From NCBI GenBank assembly GCA_016758965.1, contig JAEPRB010000575.1, forward strand, positions 1 to 12,930: DNA of 12,930 bases. The letters run 5' to 3'. The position numbers were made by a program, and so were the translations under genes. The DNA is from Circinella minor (lineage: Eukaryota > Mucoromycota > Mucoromycetes > Mucorales > Lichtheimiaceae). The notes beneath the pieces are model-generated. The model was not told the origin of the DNA and did no database searches. It worked only from the letters and a program-made list of their open reading frames with translations. This document shows positions 1 to 10,049 of this stretch, one piece after another; positions within the stretch are counted from its first letter, which is position 1; every line of letters starts with the position of its first letter.

Positions 1-1
1 T

Positions 2-94
2 CGCGCATATAATGATATGAAAGATGGAAACGAAGCATTTAAACTCGTTGAAAAATTCACCTCAAAAAGATATCTTTCTCACCGCAAACCAGGT
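2..94 (+). CDS. Possible partial host exon at window edge
   Basis: The frame from base 2 reads AYNDMKDGNEAFKLVEKF and on to SHRKP, with balanced codons and higher GC than the T-rich DNA that follows. It may end at a GT donor at 95 (CAG|GTCTTC) or run to a stop at 107-109. It is too short to assign a family and is cut by the window edge. Confidence 0.22.
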
Positions 95-109
95 CTTCAT
101 GATTAATAT

Positions 110-198
110 ACTTTCTCTCATTTTTTTTCTTCTCTTTATATCTTTTTATTATGTACTCTTTTTTTTTTGCTTATTATTTTTTTCCTTGATATTTTCTT

Positions 199-230
<32 letters not shown>

Positions 231-743
231 CTCTTTTTATTTTCCACAATTTTTTTAAAAAAAACAATAAAAATAACTCAAACTTTTTTGACTCTTATAC
301 GTATTACATATAAGTATGCTGAATATGGGGTTTAATATACCTTTAACCGTGGATATAATATTATCCAACGGGACTTAAAATATTTTCAATTTTCGACAAT
401 TGACGGTTTAAGTCAGTATGCACCGTATAAATTATTTTTCTACTAATACTTACTATTTATGAGAGAATAGATAAATGATAGTATCTGTTGAAATAGAAAA
501 AATATTTTTATTATATTAGTTGCTAAAAATACACTTCGCCATCATAACTAAAAATGGCGCATATCTATTACCTATTGTTTTTATATAAAAACTATTAGTA
601 ATAAATTTTTTGTTAATAACAAAAATTTAAAATGTTTATATAATTAAATTGAATTATTTTTTTAGGAAAAAATAAAATCATCGAAAGATTTAATCAATTT
701 TCCACCTAGTCATAAGAAAAACTCAGCTTCAGAAAACTGACAA
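110..743. other. Left flanking DNA, no clear gene
   Basis: AT-rich sequence with long T and A runs and an (AT)n microsatellite. At 666-740, after a TTTTTTTAG acceptor-like site, a short open frame (KSSKDLINFPPSHKK) ends in TGA four bases before the transposon end. It could be the remnant of an interrupted host exon, but this is weak. Confidence 0.4.
202..230. repeat. (AT)n microsatellite in the left flank
   Basis: About 14 AT units in an already AT-rich, T-homopolymer-rich stretch outside the transposon. The open frame across it (24-335) encodes only low-complexity sequence and is not a gene. Confidence 0.85.
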
Positions 744-800
744 ATGAGTGCGGTTGTGCCAGTATAAAGAAGCGACCGCAACCGCACTCAGAAAACCGCA
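744..800. repeat. Left terminal inverted repeat with ACCGCA boxes
   Basis: Starts with ATGAGTGCGGTT, then CAGTATA (760-766), AAGCGACCGCAA (770-781), a second ACCGCA (781-786) and a third (795-800). Read inward, the right end shows the same order: terminal TGCGGT box, CAGTATA, AAGCGACCGCAA, second ACCGCA, third ACCGCA. The first 11 bases (745-755) also recur inverted at 780-790, so the end can form a local hairpin. These boxes are the natural candidates for transposase binding. Confidence 0.9.
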
Positions 801-812
801 ATTGGGGTTTTC
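791..812. repeat. Short inverted repeat just inside the left end
   Basis: GAAAACC at 791-797 is the exact reverse complement of GGTTTTC at 806-812, leaving an 8-base loop. It lies between the terminal repeat and the transposase start codon and overlaps the third ACCGCA box. It could be part of the binding region or of the transposase promoter. No counterpart was seen at the right end. Confidence 0.4.
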
Positions 813-891
813 AATAATATAAGAGTCAGACGTAGTAGTAATAAAAACAATAATAAATCTTATTATTAACTCATCTCGACAATTTAAAATC

Positions 892-3800
892 ATGCCATTG
901 ACTCATAAAGCTGCTTCTTTTAAGCGTAAACGTTCTGTATATCGTGAAGCCCAAGTGTCCGGCCGTGGTAAAAGACGAACAGGAAAGCAAAGAAAACCAA
1001 CTGATCAATCAGACAAATACATGTTGGCCGACATCATTCCAACTAAATCGGTGTCAGCAACAAACAGTAGATCGCATGCAAGTAGCAGCACTAGAGATCT
1101 ACCAGCAGCCACTTCTCATGCCATTGCATAGACTACACTTCTTCCTTCTTTGGCGAAAGCCTATATAGAAGGCTATGGCATTCAAGAGCCAAAATCAGAA
1201 GAGCTAGCACCTGTCCCTGGGCCCATTTGTTCTTGCATGGATAAAAGTTCGCATACTGTAACTTGTATCTTCAAGTGTGGTAAGGGAAAGCATTTGACTA
1301 TTACACAAAAAACAATTAATTGAATAATTATTTATGTTGCGGTTAGGTATCGCGAACTATGATATTGTATATTGTAATAAATGCCCTGAGTATCGCCTTC
1401 CTCTGGTCCTTCTACGAAGTCATTTGTTCCCAATGACTCCTGAGGTACCTGGAATTGCCATACATGTAAAGCAAATGTTTAGTTTGAACAACATGTTTTA
1501 CAAGTGTGGCATTTCCGTTCATAAGATTGCGCAATGGGCTGAAGATGAGTACGAACAGAAGGTATTGTAAAAGATATTTGTTATTATCATAATTGCAAAT
1601 GTATATAAATATAGAAATATGCACATGAAAGATAACATGCAATTTTTCTTTAATTTTATTAGGCACCTGCTTCATTGAAAGGTCGCCTTAATGAAGCATT
1701 GCCAGTATATAACAGGGTGGTTCTTTCTGTAAAGAAAGAATTACGTGAAAAATCTGGAGTGATTCTTGGTTGCGCTGGTTGCAGATTTATGGTAATTATT
1801 AAAATAGAATATAGCAGTGAAATGATGCTGGAGTGTAATTTTATTTAACCATATTCATATAGTCTGGGCCAAAGCCAATTGCTATGGATGGCAATTTTCA
1901 GCATCGTCGTTTTGCCAGAAATAAAGACCCTGAAGGTGTCGTACTTCCTGGTGATGATGCTGAAAATAGCCGTTACTGGAATATCAATCCTAATGAAGCC
2001 ATTCATTATCCTGGTTCGGTATGTGTTTACTATTTCTTTCAATACAGACTTTTTATATACTTGATTTTGACATGATATTATATAAGGCATCAGATGGATG
2101 TGAAACATTTAGCGCATTACAGAAACAAGGTGGTCAATCAAAGAAGATTGATCAAACCGGAATTTTTGGATGTGCTTGTTCTAGGCATGGATACACCGTG
2201 TCACTCGTAGACATGTATACTCCAGGAGAACAGTTAAGTTTTAAAATAGTATTATTATTGATATTATGCGCATTACTTACGAGTTAAGTTTATATAGATT
2301 CTCATATGTTCTCACTGGTTTGTTAAAAGTCATCAACAATCAATCATATGGTAGCAACATCATGCTACAATATGATGTTGGATGTAAAATCAAAACTGCA
2401 TTAGAGAATACTCCGTCACTTGCTTGTATAAAAGATGCTCCAATCGCGGTTGGAGTATGGCATATAACAGGCCATAAGCCATCTTGTCAGGTATAAAAGT
2501 ACTTTTTTAATTGATTTTGCAAGTTTCTGTCTTACTAAAGCTAACTATCTAACTTTACCATGTTTACTACCTCTTAAACTGTGTCATTTATTCATACAAA
2601 AAAAAAGATTAAGTACCATCCACGACTTGTGAAGCATTTTGGCCTCACGGATGGTGAAACACTTGAAAGAATGTGGAGCTTCCTTTCTTCGATGATCAAC
2701 ATGTGCCGCAACATGTCATCCATGAATAGGCGTCTCACCCTAACGCTGGCATTGGATGCTTATGCTGCCCAAAGAATGAATAACATTGGTAAAAATCCTA
2801 TTAGTTATATAAAAAAATGTAGTACCGCACTAAACTAATATATTATGTGTATGATTAGGCTCGCTTATCCAGCGTAAACACAAACGTGCGGTGGATATGT
2901 TGGACCATGCTATTCTTTCTTTGAACAATGCTGGTTATATGGGAAACTTGCCTGCCTTGGAAGAAAGTTGGAACAGGCATGTTGAAAACATCGAAGGACG
3001 TTTTTCTAATGCAACTGCTCGTGTCAAAAGAGTGACAGATGCGAGAGAGAGGCTACGTGTAGCTGTGGGGATCTTTGATATCATTGATCAAGCTTTTAAA
3101 AACGGCAGTAACGGTAAAACACTGTTCGGGTTTACATATATATTATTAGAAATTACTAATCATTAGTATATTTATATGTAGGCAATAACCATACCCAAAA
3201 CTTGGCCGCACAAAAAGAAACCACATATAAACAAATAAAAAAAAAGCTTGACATTTACAACAAAATTGCCACCCGAAACACCGTTATAGGTAAGAAAGAA
3301 ATTCAAAACATTAGGCCTAAAATTTACAATCTATATATATATATATATATAGGTTTTCGTGGATCATATGGTGATGATGTTAGAGCTATCATAGCTTTAA
3401 ATAGTGACTTCCGAACTGATTGCAATCTGCTTACCACCACGGATAGTAATGCTCCTTACGATGCATACCATGGTTTACAGCGAGCTATCGAAGAATTCGC
3501 AATGTTGAAGGTATAATCAGCTTCTAATTTATAGACATGTTTTTTTTTCCAAAATACTAATGGGTAATATATAACATTTAATAGGATGAGGCCGCCTCGG
3601 TAATAAAGCATGGAAAGGACATTGTCAACAAACTTGAAGCAGTTGTCAATGTTCCTTCTCCAAATGATATCCAAGGCCGGGGTATGATTGTGATGTGGGA
3701 GAAGCAGCTGAAAGAAGCAAGAAGATGGGCTGCTTCACAAGAAGAAAGGCTGGCGGGAATTGCTGATGGATCAAAAATCCCAGTGATTTTCAGTGCAGAA

Positions 3801-3908
3801 GAAAATGGAGATGAAGAAGAAGGAGATGAATCTGATGAAGGAGAGGAAACAAATTATGCAGAGTTTATTAATTTGTTTCCAGAAGATATGGTGGTAGAAG
3901 ATGATTAG
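892..3908 (+). CDS. KDZ transposase, 11 exons, one in-frame TAG
   Basis: Catalyses excision and insertion of the element in the nucleus. My model joins 892-1279, 1347-1561, 1663-1791, 1863-2018, 2087-2232, 2298-2490, 2608-2788, 2859-3113, 3182-3289, 3353-3510 and 3585-3908; every junction is GT-AG and keeps frame, giving 750 codons plus stop. Visible in order: basic N-terminus (residues 10-36); CxC-type Cys/His cluster (C113, C115, H121, C125, C129, C139, C142) followed by the LFPxTP segment; CxxC just before MDGNF (D253); CACSRHG (C325, C327, H330); YDVGC (D371); GHKPSCQ (H404, C408); DGETLER (E426, E429); acidic C-terminus. D253, D371 and one of the two glutamates are the probable catalytic triad. 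Codon 80 is TAG (1129-1131), with good coding sequence continuing in frame beyond it. The exon 7 acceptor could instead be 2612-2613 (two residues fewer). The family call is very safe; exact splice sites are predictions. Confidence 0.92.
1129..1131 (+). other. In-frame TAG in transposase exon 1
   Basis: The frame that starts at 892 meets TAG here and then continues without break into residues TTLLPSLAKAYIEGYG and the cysteine cluster. One base change from TGG (Trp) or CAG (Gln) would produce it. Alternatively, an 81-bp intron 1051-1131 (GTGTCA donor, CATAG acceptor, phase 0) would remove the stop and keep frame. That segment has much higher GC than the gene's other introns, which argues against splicing. 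Confidence 0.8.
3332..3351 (+). repeat. (TA)n microsatellite at the 3' end of transposase intron 9
   Basis: A run of about ten TA units directly abuts the AG acceptor at 3351-3352, in the position usually held by a pyrimidine-rich tract. The intron is 3290-3352 (63 bp). Length changes in the run could affect splicing. Confidence 0.7.
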
Positions 3909-5710
3909 TTGTGGAGGGCGGAGAATCGATGAGGATGCAAATCAAGCATGAATCCTGTTTTTTTTTTTATAAAATAATTGAAATAAGTTTTTTTTAGATA
4001 CTATTCCATATGGTACGCTTGTAATTATCAATCACGTTTAGCATCACTACGAAACTTTATATGCCGAAATATCTGTGACAAAGAAAGAAGTGTAAGTATT
4101 CATTTTGATACACGTTTGACATGATTATGTGGTTCTATGTAATAATATCCACAGTGTGAAAACATGATTGTAATACAATGAAATAGATAATCGGACGACA
4201 ACGGTTGATTATACACTAAAATAAATGACCAGATGATAGAATGGTTAACGAGAGAATAATATGGATGACGAGTTGATATAATGGATCATAAGGTAATAGA
4301 ATGGAGGACGGTCCAATAAAAAAGATAACAGCGGAATAGAATGACTGGTAATACAGTAAAATGGATAATGAAATAGTAAAAATGATAGGGAAAGGATAAA
4401 GCAATCGTTAATAGTTCTTTAGAGTATAAAAAGGATTAAAGTTATAATAACAGGTAAAGAAGCTAAATGGGTTTCATCAACGAAGACTTTATATGAATTA
4501 AGCAAAGATATTCGAGGTAGCTAAAGCACTGTTGTAATGAATGGCAAAAAAATCATTGCGCTATTTTGACTAGCTAAAAAACCACTAAACCACTAATGAT
4601 CTAACAACTCCATTGAACAATTAATATTCGGAAGTAAAATAAGAAGCATGCTGAAACATAAAAATTTTTTGTTCCATCTAAACTTCAGGTGAGGTACTAG
4701 TCAAGAAGAGCTTTTGAGAAACTCTTGGTGTAAGACAAATTTACGTAGAATATTGTATTAAGGTCATATGCAGAACAATATATGCTATGAACGACCTCCA
4801 TGTTTAGTTGGCAATATTACAGAATTTAATTTTACTAAAAAGAATAATCAACCCAACTTTTGTTTAGTAATATAAGTAAAGATACTAGTAGCTTATTTTA
4901 GCTAATGGTATTAAAAAGTAAACAGATATACCATCTTTTAGATGCTTAACATCAATTAATAGTAGTAAAAAATTCCAATGGAAATGTCACTTATTAATAA
5001 CGTAGTGCATTAAGATTCTGAACTTTTTACGCTATAATTTTTGGAAAAAAGATTTGTTTAATATTTAAATAGCAATCATATTATTACTATAAGCTATCCC
5101 ATTACTTACAGTTTAAAATCAGATAAAGATCTCAACCTAAGCAGCTCTTCTGCTATATTATTATTGATTCAAATTGTCAAACTGAATCGAATGATTTTTT
5201 TCTTTTAATTATCATTATATTTAAATATAATAATCCTGGGACAAAACGATTTTCTTATGTCTTATCTATTTTCTGTTGTTCTTTAGCACCCATACCATCA
5301 ATTTTATGTGCATATTACTCATTAAAATAGGATAATCAAGAGGAATAAACTCTTTAAAGGAAAGTGTAGTCATTTACGAAATACACAGCAAGATCCATCG
5401 CACGAGACTTTTATAAATATTTGTATAAGATGACTATTCTAAAAACATTTACTTTGTACATTTCTAAATTGATAAATGGTTATGGGATATAGCGAAAATC
5501 AAATAAACAAAACCCTTTATATAATAAAATATTAAAGACAAGCTTTTAATAATAAAATATGTGATATATTTCGTTCTTCAATGATGAAAAGACTATTTTA
5601 TTACCATATTACTATAAAAACAGTATACAACGATTCTATATTTATTATGTATACAAATCTACTACTATACCTTATAAATGACTATTTCTCGCCCTTGTAT
5701 AAGTATACGT
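3909..5710. other. Non-coding spacer inside the transposon
   Basis: About 1.8 kb of AT-rich DNA between the transposase stop and the 50-bp repeat array. No open frame with coding character, tRNA or rRNA was recognised on either strand. A T-rich stretch follows the transposase stop (3958-3970 and again near 3989-3996) and may belong to its 3' end processing region. The only structure seen is the degenerate minisatellite at 4178-4400. Confidence 0.6.
4178..4400. repeat. Degenerate ~20-bp minisatellite
   Basis: A phrase resembling ATGGATAATGAAATAGTAAA recurs about ten times with a spacing of roughly 16-24 bases. Examples begin at the ATGGATGAC, ATGGATCAT, AATGGAGGA, AATGACTGG and ATGGATAAT motifs between 4260 and 4375. 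Copies differ by substitutions and small indels, so it is an old, decayed tandem repeat. The open frame it creates on the minus strand (4404-4216) is a by-product, not a gene. Confidence 0.5.
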
Positions 5711-6378
5711 TTAATAGCATAATGTCCCAGATACCGGATTTTTTTTTATTATATATACATTTAATAGCATGATGTCCCAGGTAACGAGTTTTTTTGTTAT
5801 TACATATACATTTGATAGCATAATGTCCCAGGTAACGGGTTTTTTTGTTATTATATATACATTTGATAGCATAATGTCCCAGGTAACGGGTTTTTTTGTT
5901 ATTATATATACATTTGATAGCATAATGTCCCAGGTAACCGATTTTTGCTATTATATACACATTTAATAGCATGATGTCCTAGGTAACGGGTTTTTTTGTT
6001 ATTATATATACATTTGATAGCATAATGTCCCAGGTAACCGATTTTTGCTATTATATACACATTTAATAGCATGATGTCCCAGGTAACGGATTTTTTTGTT
6101 ATTATATATACATTTGATAGCATAATGTCCCAGGTAACCGATTTTTTGCTATTATATACACATTTAATAGCATAATGTCCCAGGTAACGTATATAATAGC
6201 AAAAATCGGTTACCTGGGACATTATGCTGTTAAATGTGTATATAATAACAAAAAATCGGTTACCTGGGACATTATGCTATCAAATGTATATATAATAACA
6301 AAAAAATCCGTTACCTGGGACATTATGCTATTAAATGTGTATATAACAAATAAAAGAATTGTTACCTGGGACATCATG
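5711..6378. repeat. 50-bp tandem array with orientation switch (foldback)
   Basis: Ten forward copies of a unit with core ATAATGTCCCAGGTAAC have TGTCCC at 5723, 5773, 5824, 5875, 5926, 5975, 6026, 6075, 6126 and 6176. Four reverse copies (core GTTACCTGGGAC) follow at 6209, 6259, 6310 and 6361. Period is 49-51 bases. Orientation flips at about 6184-6208, so roughly 185 bases on each side can pair. In copies 5-10 two subtypes alternate (flank TTTGATAG versus TTTAATAG), giving a ~100-bp higher-order unit, and the reverse arm keeps the same alternation. The first copy is diverged (ATACC instead of GTAACC). Open frames reading MSQVT... on both strands are repeat artefacts. Confidence 0.95.
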
Positions 6379-7828
6379 CTGCAGGTGAAGTACATATATA
6401 TTATGCAATGTTATTTAAAGCAAAACAAAACAAAAACTATTTTTTGTTTATACAATACCATATTGTTAATATTTTTATAAATTGTGATGAATATTGTGAG
6501 TAATAGTATAGACCGATCAAATGTAACTAGCATAGTGTTGATTATAAACAAAAATATTATTCTCTATAATACTGATTAACGATGTAATACTGGTAGAAGG
6601 TATTTATGTAGAATCAGTAAGCTTTAAAAACGGGAAGAACACGGAAAAAAGTAGGGAAAAGAAAACAAATTGACGCAGTCTTATAATATATGATTAATGA
6701 TTTAAAATTATGCATTATGTTGACTTTACATCAATGCTTTAATACCAAATATTTTTTGTTATTATATATATTATGCAGAACAAGTTTAACCAAGATACCG
6801 TTTCTTTTCATAGCGACATGAAACATGTGCAAGTTTATTATCAATGGTTTTGTTAGTCATTGCTAAATCGAGTGTGCTATACAATAAAATATATCTTATA
6901 GTAAAGAAGGGAAATAATGGTGTCGTTTTGTTATATTAGGTATAATATTGACAGATATCTTTTGCTTTACAAAATTGATATAAACTAATCTATACTAAAT
7001 AGGTATTGTAATAAATAATACATAATATCATATGCATATATTCTTTGCACAATCAATAGACATGATTTTTGTTATCGTTTTCTTGTGTATATTCTATTTG
7101 AAATATAAAATATAATTTATGGAGAACAAGTATATTATAAAAAAAAATCAAAACAAGCATTATTTTGAGATTTTAGTATTAAGCATCTTATATTTCACCT
7201 TCTATACTTGATAGAAAGAATAAGGGAGGACCAATCATCAAAAAAGGAACACACAGACAATTAAAATAATAGTTAAATGGCTCCACTCGTGAACTGAACG
7301 CACGCCTCCGCGAGTAAAAACAAAAAAACGTTCAAACTCTTAACCAATTCGGCAAAACAAACTTGTTTTTTTCTCTCCGTTAATATATTTTTAAGATACG
7401 TCAATTACAAGTTTGAAGTTATATAATGAATATATATACATATAAGTACTTAAGGGAATATAAGCATTATAATATATGGTTTGAACGTCAATAAATATTA
7501 AGAAAATTCAATAGATACCATTGCTATATTATAATATCTAGTGGTGTAGTGGTAGTAGTAATGTTAATAACATTCAAATAAGCTGAATACTAGGATAGGC
7601 TTTGATTAATTTTTTTTTCAGTACAAGTAATATAAAAATTTTCTCTTGATTTAACTCCAGATCTTTTTTTTTTAAAAAACATCATCCTATTTTAAACTGT
7701 ATATTGCATGTGTTTTTTTTCTTTTTCATAATTACTCTTATTCAGTAATTAGTTATATTCGTATAAAGACATTACACCACAGCAATAAGAGAATGAAAAA
7801 AAAAACAGAATCTTGTTAAATTTAAATA
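6379..7828. other. Non-coding AT-rich spacer inside the transposon
   Basis: No gene, tRNA or rRNA was recognised. At 6751-6770 there is a short match to the A/T spacer of the 50-bp array, and ATATATATTATGCA occurs both just beyond the array (about 6395-6408) and near 6776, suggesting a small decayed duplication. A GC-richer patch lies at about 7280-7316. Confidence 0.55.
7280..7316. other. GC-rich patch in AT-rich spacer
   Basis: About 37 bases well above local GC, containing CACGCCTCCG and a 5-base inverted repeat (ACTCG at 7285-7289, CGAGT at 7311-7315). No coding frame or known element matches. Possibly a protein-binding site or a remnant of other DNA. Confidence 0.25.
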
Positions 7829-8542
7829 TTATTCGTCATCACTAATTATAATATATTCAACTTCTGCATGATTACCATTACCAACAACTGTTTCTTCTCT
7901 TTCCCTTTCATCACTTTCCTCTGTATCCCTGCCAATGGAATCTGAATCCCCACGAAGTGTTGGAGCTTCATTAAGCGAACCAAAAACATTGGTAGGGAAT
8001 GTTGCCCTTGTTTGAGAGAAAATGCTACTAGGGTACCATGAGTGGACCAGCAGATACGGAATAATGGTCCCAAGTGCCTTCATTTTTTTTTCTTCTATTA
8101 TTTTCCCTGCTTTTTTTATTGCCTTTTGTTTATCCTCTGCGCTTGGAAATGATTCTTGGAAATCATTGTAGGAGTAGACGTTAGCACAATAACCGAAGAT
8201 ATCAGCAGGCCCGTCATCAACATCCTCAATCTCATAACGAGACTTGAGTTGAAGTTCTGCCTCCTGGATTATAAAGGCTACAATCACATAGCGAGGCAGA
8301 CCTTCAGCACTAAGATCATCATAAATATCAAAAAAGAGCGTGTCAATCATTTTTGCAACGATTGTTTTGATATCGCCATATTTTACTTTGTTGGCCAATT
8401 TTAAAGCACGTTTACAACGCGTTATTCTTCTCGAGTTTCTTTTCTCTGTCTCTCTGTTATTATTGCGCCAACGTTGTCTTCGATCAAGAGTTATATTATC
8501 ACTATAGTTGGAGTATATTTCTTTGCTTAATATATTATACAT
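7829..8542 (-). CDS. Unrecognised 237-residue transposon-borne protein with SIM-like C-terminus
   Basis: Single uninterrupted frame from ATG at 8542 to TAA at 7829. I do not recognise the family. The N-terminal part is strongly basic (residues about 21-47: DRRQRWR, RETEKRNSRR, CKR), suggesting nuclear import or nucleic-acid contact. The middle is a predicted helical globular part (about 50-190) with no motif I can name. The last 45 residues are acidic and Ser/Glu-rich and end in EYIIISDDE, a hydrophobic core followed by acidic residues that fits a SUMO-interacting motif. GC content is clearly above the flanking spacer, and a TATA box lies about 95 bp upstream, both supporting a real gene. No intron is needed. 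It sits alone between long spacers and points the same way as the HMG-like gene. A role as transposon accessory factor is inference. Confidence 0.78.
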   Translation of the reverse strand: MYNILSKEIYSNYSDNITLDRRQRWRNNNRETEKRNSRRITRCKRALKLANKVKYGDIKTIVAKMIDTLFFDIYDDLSAEGLPRYVIVAFIIQEAELQLKSRYEIEDVDDGPADIFGYCANVYSYNDFQESFPSAEDKQKAIKKAGKIIEEKKMKALGTIIPYLLVHSWYPSSIFSQTRATFPTNVFGSLNEAPTLRGDSDSIGRDTEESDEREREETVVGNGNHAEVEYIIISDDE

Positions 8543-8636
8543 ATGTTATTCATTAAAATTAACAAAAAGTTAAAGTTTACCCATTTATATTGAAAAATAA
8601 AAAAGGAAGAAGATGTCATGAATGTAACTTGATCGG

Positions 8637-8644
8637 CTTTTATA
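8637..8644 (-). promoter_or_regulatory. TATA box of the 237-residue gene
   Basis: TATAAAAG on the minus strand (8644 down to 8637), about 95 bp upstream of the ATG at 8542, with no intervening ATG that opens a long frame. Position and sequence fit a TATA element and support the chosen start. Confidence 0.45.
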
Positions 8645-10049
8645 GTTTATTCCAGGTGCTTATTCTTTTCCTTCCGACTTGTGTATAGTACCACAAACTA
8701 TTACTTAAAAGGAGACACAAGACCACAACATTTAACTCTTCCATAACCATTTACTTATACTCCCACCACCTGCTCCCACATACTTATTGCTGTACATAAT
8801 GACAGTATTCACTGTTGATGGATACATTAAAAAACTAATAATGAAAAAAAAGAAAACGAGAGTGAAGAATAATATAGTATTGTGGGCTTCATAATCATAT
8901 AAACTATTATTTAATCACAGATAGAATTAAATGAGACAACGCGCTTTATTTCCATTTTATATAAGTGTCCTGTTTATAAATAGGCTGAAACCTTGATACA
9001 TTTGAATTTATTTTTGACAGATTAAAAGTAAGATAAGACACACTGCCATTAGCCATTTCTGGGAACCTTTATTTATCGAACTTATCTGTTAAATTATTTT
9101 CTATTTTGCTTTGAAAGCATTCTTGGATAAACGTCGATTTGAAGAAGGATCCGAGCAAAGACATCAGAAGATTATGCACGGTATTTCTTGAAAAGTCGTA
9201 ATTCAGGAACAAATGATGATAAATTGTTGTCAGAATAGGATGTATTTATTAAGAAGGTAAATAAATCAAAAGAGTGAAAAGAGAGGGATAATAGAAACAT
9301 GTGAAATCCAACATATGTAGGTATTGTATACCAACTATACCCAGTTATATCTATATTTTTGTAGCATCTCAATATGAGCATAATTATTTATAGAATTAAG
9401 AATATCGCTGCTAGTAACATTATATTAAAAAGATAAAAAATACATTGTACTTTGTAAAAAAAAAAAAACACGTGTCCTTTATGTCCACTTAATATTGATC
9501 AAACAATGCATATAGATGAACTGTGTCATAAAAAAAACTTGGTAAGTCTATTGCTGACAAATAAAAATTCTCGCTTAATATATCCAAGCTATAATAATCC
9601 CTGTCATCAACTAGTATTTTTTCTTCTATTGAATCAATACCAAAATGAAAGAAATCACATTTTTTGAAGGATCTATATCATTAATTTTATTGAGTGTAAA
9701 TTGTAATGATGGCATACATTTTTATTATCTTCTACTGTCACCTACCTTTAAATATCTATAAAATATATATTATATTTTAGTAAAATAATATAACCCATCA
9801 TACGATGGGATCATCACAAATATCATTATCAACGAAATAAGCACAAACATCATGTAAACAAATTTAACCATTATCTACACATTATAGTTATAGACACGCG
9901 CACGCCAATATGATTCATGCATAAACACATGGAAACTGTGTTGCTTGTAATTATTATATCTTGTCAAATAGATTTTTGGTTTTGTGGCTTTCAGATATAT
10001 CACCTATATAATATCAGTAATTCAGTCGATACTTGTATTTATAAATAAT
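8645..10049. other. Non-coding AT-rich spacer inside the transposon
   Basis: About 1.4 kb between the two minus-strand genes. No convincing exon, RNA gene or repeat array was found on either strand. A 69-codon open frame at 9381-9172 has the composition of random AT-rich DNA. Confidence 0.5.

Noticed and set aside
24..335. 103-codon open frame in the left flank
   Set aside because: Mostly Phe/Leu/Ile/Tyr from T-rich and (AT)n DNA; no domain-like pattern.
2824..2830. ACCGCAC, matching the terminal boxes, inside transposase intron 7
   Set aside because: A single 7-base match is likely by chance and has none of the flanking terminal-repeat sequence.
4216..4404. 62-codon minus-strand open frame
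   Set aside because: It lies wholly in the degenerate minisatellite and encodes low-complexity hydrophobic sequence.
5711..6378. CRISPR-like array
   Set aside because: Spacers are nearly identical between units and the host is eukaryotic by its introns; this is a plain tandem/inverted repeat.
5682..6480. Several overlapping open frames on both strands encoding repeated MSQVT, GHYAIKC or WDIMLSNVY phrases
   Set aside because: They are translations of the 50-bp array. The 49-51-base period shifts frame between copies, and all frames are open only because the unit lacks stops.
7541..7563. Sequence resembling a tRNA A box (TAGTGGTAGTA)
   Set aside because: No B box (GGTTCGANTCC-like) follows at the right distance and no cloverleaf can be drawn.
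9172..9381. 69-codon minus-strand open frame
   Set aside because: Composition equals the AT-rich spacer, with no motif and no neighbouring exon that splices to it.
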